Below are positions 58,847 to 64,000 of a DNA stretch of 64,000 nucleotides, piece after piece. How positions within the stretch are numbered: the stretch's first letter is position 1; the number at the start of each line of letters is the position of its first letter. The notes under the pieces are model-generated. The model saw only the letters and a list, made by a program, of their open reading frames with translations. It had not been told where the DNA came from and searched no databases. Origin of the DNA: Dimorphilus gyrociliatus (lineage: Eukaryota > Annelida > Polychaeta > Dinophilidae); NCBI GenBank assembly GCA_904063045.1, contig CAJFCJ010000002.1, positions 4,540,475-4,604,474 on the forward strand, in the 5' to 3' direction. The position numbers were made by a program, and so were the translations under genes.

Positions 58847-61324
58847 ATACAAATTATAAATAGATAATATATATAAGGTTTATATTATAGAAAAATAAAA
58901 TAAAGGTAATTTATAAAAATAATCAATGTGTTCGTATAAAACACACAATATACTCCAAAAAAAATCATTAAATACACTTCATTCACTTGTAAATCGTTAT
59001 CACTTTACATAGCTTTTTAACAGTTACAATTATAATACTAGAATAGAAATATTTAATTCTATTTTTTAGTTAAGTGCCAAAAGAAAACGATAAATGCATC
59101 TTATATGAAATATTACGGTCCATTGCACCATCTTAAAAGAATAATAAGCTTATCAATTTTTTTACACCGTCCCCAACAATTCAACAGGTAAACTCCCTCC
59201 CTTTTAAATTTAAGGTCAATGTCCTGATTACAAAATTATTAACTAAATAAAATATCGAATATTAAACATTTATTAGAGAGATCAGGATATATAAAAATAG
59301 TGATAAAATTTGTAATAAATCAATCCAAGAAACTAATAGCAAAAAAAATACTCTACTCTGATCATAAATATAATCTTAAGATAAAGTTCTTAAAAAGAAT
59401 TACAAAACGTATACAACATAATTATTTAGTGTTATTATCATTATTATTATAATTAGCTAATTAATTAAAGAAAGTATTGCTACAGAGATTGACGAGTACT
59501 TCTTCACCGATTCAAGTATTTAATTAAAACAAATAACATTATTTACCTATGTAAATGGAAATATTCTGTATATTAATCTATTCCAGTAGGATATTTTTGA
59601 GATTGGCAAACAATGGAGAGAGTATAAAAGTGAATGAAAGAGAGAGAGAGAGAGAGAGAGAAAAAAATGTACTTTTTTTTCCTATAAAAAAACAATTCAC
59701 GTGTAGTTTTAATATGGTGAATAAATATAGTATAAATTGAGCTTAACCTACTATATTGCTACGTAAACATTTGTAATATAAAAATATTCTTCTCTACGCA
59801 TTAACATAAAATTGAATAATAAACTACGAATTTTGTTAAAAGCATATTATTGTTATTTTATATAATACTATAATTATAATTAGTGGTAATAGGGGGAAAA
59901 AAGAAAACATGCTTAAGTTTATTTTGCCTTAGGGTGGGGAAAGTTGTTTCGAAGAGAATAAAAAAATATATGAAAGATGTAACATTGAGTGTATTTATAT
60001 ATATATATATATATAAATTTTTTATAGTATATAGTCGAATAAGTCAAAGGCATTTGCTGCTTTAGATTATATATTAATAATAGATAATAGGGTGAAGTTT
60101 CTTTAATAACTTTGAACTATATTTAATGTAAAATATTACCGAAAAAAGGACTCTAAAACAAACAGATTGTAGGAAATAAAATACTCTTAAATAAATATGA
60201 ATATTTTTAGTTATTCTTTGTTAAATACGATAATAATTGAGTACATATAAAGAAGAGAATATTTAAAGAACTAAAATAATACGTAATTGATCAATATGAG
60301 TAAAAAATGATCAACGATTTTTCGCATTAGGTCAGCGAAATCCTAGAAATTTTCAGATGGTACATAGAGTTAAATCATAGCAATCATTGATGATTTTAAG
60401 ACGAAAATATTACAAACCGTTATCTTATAGAGCATATCTTATCGACTAAATACATCCACGCAATAAAATCAGGCCGAAAAATGATTAAAATCATAGTTTC
60501 TAGGGGGCTAGGCCTGTAGAATTATTACAATGTACAATGCAAAAACGTCACAGGAAGCGCTTCGTGACAGAACGGAATAAACATGTTCTATGTTACAATC
60601 ATCTAGTCCTTTTTGCCTGTCAACTTGATTTTCATCTCATTTATTTCCTAAATCAATACACCGTCTGGTTTATAGCTACAAAAAATCAATAAATTGTCAG
60701 CTGCCGTTCATACTTCAATGAAGGTTTAATTTCATCTTTATCCGACAATTTTTTGCTTAATTACATCAGAATTATTGTAAATAACATGTATTGTATATGC
60801 TATAGGATCCAGAGTAAAAGGTATATTACCAAAGAAATATGTACAATACAGTCGGTTGTTAATAAAATACAATTTTACTATAAGAGATAAATAAAAAACT
60901 ATATCGATTTAAATTATGTTACATTAATTTAAAGAAAAATAAAACTTATCTTGAAATATGGTACCCTTACCTTATCACTAAATTAGAAGTTAGAAGCTGC
61001 TCATAGTTAACCTGACTAATTTTATGCAGAAGAAAGTCTGTTTCCTCGCTCGAATGCATAGATATCAATCATTTCTTATCGTATAATAAAAGCTAATTAA
61101 TTGAACATCAGATTATTATCGTAGAATATTCAAATTGACAAAAGTTTAATGAAATTTAGCTTGAAAATCAATTATAACCTTAACACTTTCAGTAAGAGAT
61201 CAATGACCTTAATGTACACACACGCACTACTTAACACACCGTTCTAAATCCAAAATACATAGGCCTTTGACCTAAATTCCTTCAAAATTTCCCCCCGGAA
61301 AAATTATTCTAGTCCTGTTATAGT
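58847..61324. other. Gene-poor AT-rich region upstream of the CAP-Gly gene
   Basis: About 2.5 kb without a credible coding frame. It contains an AG microsatellite at 59639-59660, a near-palindrome at 60547-60568 and an AGGTCA-A-AGGCCT direct-repeat-like site on the minus strand at 61261-61273. Otherwise nothing is seen. Confidence 0.5.
59639..59660. repeat. AG dinucleotide microsatellite
   Basis: Eleven consecutive AG units, followed by an A-run. Confidence 0.9.
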
Positions 61325-61522
61325 TTAGAATCTCGAAAAATATCTGCAAAATAAAAAGAAACAAACCGAATCGCTTGAATCCGATAGTAATTCAAAATGC
61401 TCAAAAACATCCAAATAAGGATTTTCCTGCTTATCCGGTGAATTTGGTACAATTTGTATATTAACAAGATTTAAATGAGTTTGTTCAAACTCTTCTGACC
61501 AAATAAAACCATCATCTTCCAT
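61325..61522 (-). CDS. Possible orphan first exon, acidic
   Basis: From ATG 61522 an acidic, protein-like stretch of about 56 residues runs to DSSDS (MEDDGFIWSEEFEQTHLNL at the start). A GTTTGT donor follows at about 61365; the remaining few codons look like intron. TATATAAAA sits about 10-20 nt before the ATG. I could not find a downstream exon in the 2.4 kb before the CAP-Gly gene. It may be an alternative 5' exon of that gene, a small gene, or chance. No family is recognised. Confidence 0.3.
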   Translation of the reverse strand: MEDDGFIWSEEFEQTHLNLVNIQIVPNSPDKQENPYLDVFEHFELLSDSSDSVCFFLFCRYFSRF

Positions 61523-64000
61523 GATTGCAGTATATTTTATATAGTCCTTTTTTTAGACTCCTAGCATAGTCTTCAATAGAAGCTAATTTATGCTTTTTTA
61601 TATAGTCATAAATAATTTTTCCTTTTCAAAAAGAAAACATCAAATCTTCTTAAAAATAAAAAAAAACTACAAAAACGAAATCAATGCAACACATATTGCA
61701 GTAGTTAAACTAAAATTTGCAGAGGTGGTTTGCAGGGAAGTAAACATATCAACTTTTCTTCTACTCCAAACTAAAAAATTCCAGGCATTGGTTAACTTTT
61801 TACGTCAAATAGTCGATCTAGAAAAGTCTTATTTTCTCAGTTCTACTGATTCAGATTATGTTCCTTTTTTGTTTTAGTTAAGATCTATCTATATATAAAT
61901 ACATATTCTTTACTCGATTACAGCAACCTTTATTCGCCTAAAGTAACTAAGATATATATTGAATTTTCGATTTTCTGAGCGCCATCTAACAGTTCAACTG
62001 GAAAAGTTTTGGCCTATGAACAGAGGATTAGAATAACAAATGTACTGTTCACAATGCCCCATGGGCTGAAAATGGATCGCTAAAAGTTTGTAAATTTAAT
62101 ACCACTCTTAAAAACAAACTTGGCAACTTCTATTATAAATAAAACGTATAGTTTCATTTAAAATTGATTAATATTAATATTACATTAGTATTTCATTTAT
62201 CTGCAAAAGAATTGGCAAGTGTAATTTTGATAAGAAGAGTACATAGCTTTGTGACCGTGATATAGTCAAGTTCTAAAAAAGATATAGTAATACCTTTATT
62301 AGTTTTGAAAGAAAAAACTAAACAATTCAAGTATATTGATACTTGAAAGAAAACAATTGTTTTCAAAGTTTTCAAACAGCCCATACGACCGTCTCTTGTT
62401 TACATTTACTAACTTTAAGTAAATAACTTATAATAAAATATTCAATTTTAACCCCAATTGATATCTCTTTACGAATATTAGAATATTGAATATATGTCAT
62501 ACTTAACGACGTACTATTAACAAATTAGTTACGTATTATCGTTCAATGTACTATTGTAGTTGCAATTAAAAGCTTAAGTAGAGTAATATCTTTCATAAAG
62601 TCATGTTACAGATATTTAACTAACATATGTCAGATATCTAAAGTGAGAGATAATGCTTTTGTCTTGCAACATGTATGTTTTGTTGGTAATATAAAAAAAC
62701 AGTTTGTACGCCAACAGAAGCAATAGTTTACAGGAAATTTTCAGTTGTTTATAGATATTTTCGAAAACATATTTTCAATGAAAGCAACAGTATATGTTTA
62801 ATATTTCGATCAATAGCTTAAAATCTGGACAAATCAATCTACGTTTTAAAATATTTCATTGGGTACTCATCTTGTTTTTTAGACATTTAAAATTGTCGAT
62901 TCGCCTGTTTGGCATTCGAAACAGACGTAAACCATATAATAAATAATTTTTAAGGCCCTAGATGATCGTAATTTTTACATTGAATTATTTTGAATTGATG
63001 TAGTTAGCATAACACTTATTTTACGTATTGAAAACCGCTAAGCGAAAAAAAGACACACGCGAAAATAAACTACTCCCGCCTAAAATACAAACATAGTACA
63101 ATTTGCTAAATAAGAAAATTTACTCAATACATACCATCATCTATCAGATTTGGAAAAATGTCTTCAAATGATGTTTTTTAATATAATTCGTAAAATTTAA
63201 GTCGTCTTTTGTAAAATAACATTGATGTGAATTACTTTCTCTTTGGTATTGCTAAAACTAGCTCGTAATACGTGACATAACTTTCGAACATTTAACGGAA
63301 TATTCTTCCGAGGTTTCCTTATCGCCTAGACAACCAAATAACTAATCATAAATATACACAGATAGGGCTAGATAATCATTTTTAAATATAAACTTTTAGG
63401 CTATTTATTGACAAAATCTGTTACTTTAAAATAAATATATAATATTTATGGAAATTGACACGTTGCGTAAATTATTTCGAATGCTTATTTTTTTATTGTG
63501 CTTGGGGATTTTATCAAATAGAATAACACTATTCAAAAAATCATTAAGGGTTATATAATTAATAAGTAGTATAGGTGTAGATAAAATAGATTCCTATATA
63601 TGTAAATAAGTATTGATTTACATTTTCTATTTAAACCACTGTAGAGATAGACTATATATATATATATATATTTATATATTCATATATAAATGATTTTTAG
63701 TTTTGAATAAAATTGAATATGATATCCTATCATTTTGTTCAAATCATTGTAATTTTATTTTCTATTGTTAGGTGTAAAATTCAGCCTAGAATTATCTATT
63801 AATTGTCAAGGACATTTCAGGCTTCTTAATAATTCGCTGAATATCATCGATTTATTATGATAGTATTTTTATTACATGATAAGCTACAACGTTTCATTTT
63901 TCAATAGATATGTTATTACAATATTATATAGAAATTCTCTTTATAGCTTCCCTATATGTATAAATGATATTGTCCATTAAATGAAACTTAAATGAACCAA
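61523..64000. other. AT-rich region at the right edge, no supported gene
   Basis: A 95-codon plus-strand frame at 61590-61877 lacks a clear start and splice signals and is not called. A reverse-oriented TTAGATGGCGC, the core of the fly-type CTCF site, occupies 61979-61990. A TA microsatellite lies at about 63653-63671. The remainder shows nothing I can support. Confidence 0.5.

Noticed and set aside
61261-61273. Nuclear-receptor DR1 element (AGGTCA-A-AGGCCT on minus)
   Set aside because: The second half-site is degenerate and no supported promoter is nearby, so it is probably chance.
61590-61877. 95-codon plus-strand frame divergent from the orphan exon
   Set aside because: No clear ATG near its start and no recognised motif. 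The last third looks protein-like, but support is too weak.

Overview
The window is strongly AT-rich eukaryotic DNA. It carries 20 well-supported protein-coding genes whose exons are joined by very short GT-AG introns, mostly about 41-110 nt. The gene content is animal: a natriuretic-peptide-receptor-type guanylyl cyclase, peptide-type GPCRs, KXD1, Artemis, ASTE1 and an RBM15/Spenito homologue. The compact layout suggests an invertebrate with a streamlined genome. A lophotrochozoan, for example a small annelid, is my best guess; it is inference only. All exon joins were worked out by eye from reading frame, splice consensus and family alignment from memory. Where the total coding length is divisible by three and the protein runs through the junctions, I treat the model as solid.

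Layout. 1-5.0 kb: two convergent class-A GPCR genes. 7.0-9.7 kb: a head-to-head pair of small GTPases (class II ARF on minus, ARL8 on plus) sharing a 376-bp promoter, then a long inverted repeat. 11.3-13.2 kb: cytosolic ENGASE (GH85). 15.3-17.3 kb: a basic, possibly GTSE1-like protein. 17.7-34.8 kb: five co-oriented genes for cell-surface proteins. These are a type II protein with a duplicated leucine-rich/Cys module, the receptor guanylyl cyclase, a small EGF/FN3-like protein, a membrane-anchored trypsin, and a TM-SEA-mucin-LDLa(x23) protein. An unrelated gene lies antisense inside one intron of the cyclase. 35.3-53.9 kb: a housekeeping block of nuclear nucleic-acid factors (NCBP1, APE2, RBM15, exportin-T, Artemis, ASTE1) plus the BORC subunit KXD1. 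54.5-58.8 kb: a CAP-Gly plus coiled-coil microtubule plus-end protein. 58.8-64 kb: mostly featureless AT-rich DNA with one possible orphan exon.

Functional links. ARL8 and KXD1 act in the same pathway (BORC recruits ARL8 to lysosomes for kinesin-driven transport), and the ARL8 promoter and an intron carry M-box/CLEAR-like E-boxes. APE2, Artemis and ASTE1 are all DNA-repair nucleases. NCBP1, RBM15 and exportin-T act in RNA processing or export. The most novel items are the duplicated-module surface protein, the nested antisense gene, the long inverted repeat and intronic hairpin at ARL8, and the three SUMO-interaction-like motifs in the Artemis tail. I saw no CRISPR array, rRNA, convincing tRNA or intact transposon.
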